61,134 nucleotides of DNA, taken from SVQP01 sp045587385. Its GTDB lineage: Bacteria > Bacillota > Clostridia > Oscillospirales > CAG-272. Each line of letters begins with the position of its first letter. The stretch's first letter is position 1. The position numbers and the translations under genes are program-made. Of this stretch, positions 60,764 through 61,134 are shown piece by piece. Location: NCBI GenBank assembly GCA_045587385.1, contig JAZNCE010000095.1:1-61134 (forward strand), given 5' to 3'. The notes beneath the pieces were generated by a model. That model saw only the letters and a program-made list of their open reading frames with translations, searched no databases and had not been told where the DNA came from.

Positions 60764-61134
60764 AAGCTGGCGCCGCAGGCGACTGAAGGGGAATGCGAAA
60801 GTTTAGGCTAAAATTGTTATTCCCGAACGGACAACCGCACCGTTTAGTCCGTCACTCCCCTTCAGTCGCTGCGCGAGTCGCTTTCCGATCTTCGGGCGGG
60901 ATATGCGAACCGGGGTCGTGCGCTTTGCGCACGAAAGCACCCGAACACACGGGAATTTCGCGCGAGGCGCGAATATTTGCACGCTCTCCGCCCGGAGAAT
61001 GTCTTGCTGCGCAAGCCGCTCTCCGATCTCCGAGCGGCAAATGCGAACCCAACGAGGCGAGCCTGCGGCTCGACTCGCCGGGTGAGATTCCTCGTATGGG
61101 GCGACAGAAAAAGAACAGGCACCTCATTCGAGGT
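60764..61134. other. Gene-free repeat-rich end of the window
   Basis: GCGACTGAAGGGGA (60779-60792) is repeated inverted at 60856-60869. The piece GGGGAATGCGAAAGTTTAG is the inverse of sequence at 14312-14330. The rest contains several GC hairpins (CGAGGCGAGCC.., TGCGCACGAAAG..). Overlapping frames on the minus strand lack start signals and look spurious. Confidence 0.5.

Noticed and set aside
60862..61127. Minus-strand frames of 86-91 codons at the right edge
   Set aside because: They overlap each other in two frames, lie in GC-hairpin repeats, and have no ribosome binding site.

Overview
The window looks like a chromosomal segment of an uncultured, gut-type member of the Clostridia (Bacillota). 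The evidence is a Bacillus/Clostridium-style housekeeping cluster (yicC, remA, rpoZ, priA, def, fmt, metallopeptidase, rsmB, rlmN, rsgA, thiN), strong AGGAGG ribosome binding sites, many sigma-A promoters with an exact 17-bp spacer, and lipoproteins and carbohydrate-active enzymes typical of polysaccharide-degrading Clostridia. Placement below class level (Christensenellales- or Oscillospirales-like) would be a guess. Most genes are GC-rich by eye. Two islands are visibly AT-richer: 31.0-34.4 kb and the lipoprotein array at 48-57.8 kb.

Layout. 1-3.5 kb (minus): the 5' part of efp, then a membrane-anchored CBM-like protein overlapping a GH106-like enzyme. 3.6-14.0 kb (plus): the translation/replication housekeeping cluster, without the gmk, coaBC, prpC-prkC and rpe genes that sit inside it in Bacillus. 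14.0-17.2 kb: a 280-bp inverted-repeat element, then a DUF4838 lipoprotein and an SGNH hydrolase (minus). 17.3-17.5 kb: tRNA-Arg(ACG). 17.9-25.4 kb (minus): a giant InlB-repeat lipoprotein, an ABC-2 transporter pair and a nitroreductase. 25.6-31.0 kb: a SpoIIQ-like M23 protein, an XRE regulator, a HAD phosphatase (minus) and typA.

31.0-34.6 kb (minus): an operon of two exported proteins with SipW/TasA-like N-termini behind a c-di-GMP-I riboswitch. 34.7-36.5 kb: a sugar isomerase-like / 2-hydroxyacid dehydrogenase pair. 36.5-40.5 kb (minus): a heterodimeric ABC exporter preceded by a structured leader RNA with a terminator and a competing antiterminator helix. 41.1-47.8 kb: two large lipoproteins (a CBM9-like/glycosidase-like protein and an NlpC/P60-like protein) divergent from a GH36 alpha-galactosidase-like enzyme.

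48-57.9 kb (plus): a small exported protein, then five paralogous lipoproteins sharing a C-x4-C-x-H-x(n)-C signature, with an ABC-2 permease and ATPase inside the array and a remnant of a second ATPase copy at its end. 57.9-60.6 kb (minus): a GH43 enzyme and a DUF4185-like protein; the GH43 leader is made almost entirely of the second copy of the 280-bp element. The last ~0.5 kb is non-coding repeat.

Three candidates deserve follow-up: the c-di-GMP-controlled surface-protein operon, the attenuator-like leader of the ABC exporter, and the mosaic lipoprotein array around its ABC transporter. All functional statements come from reading the sequence; no database search was run.
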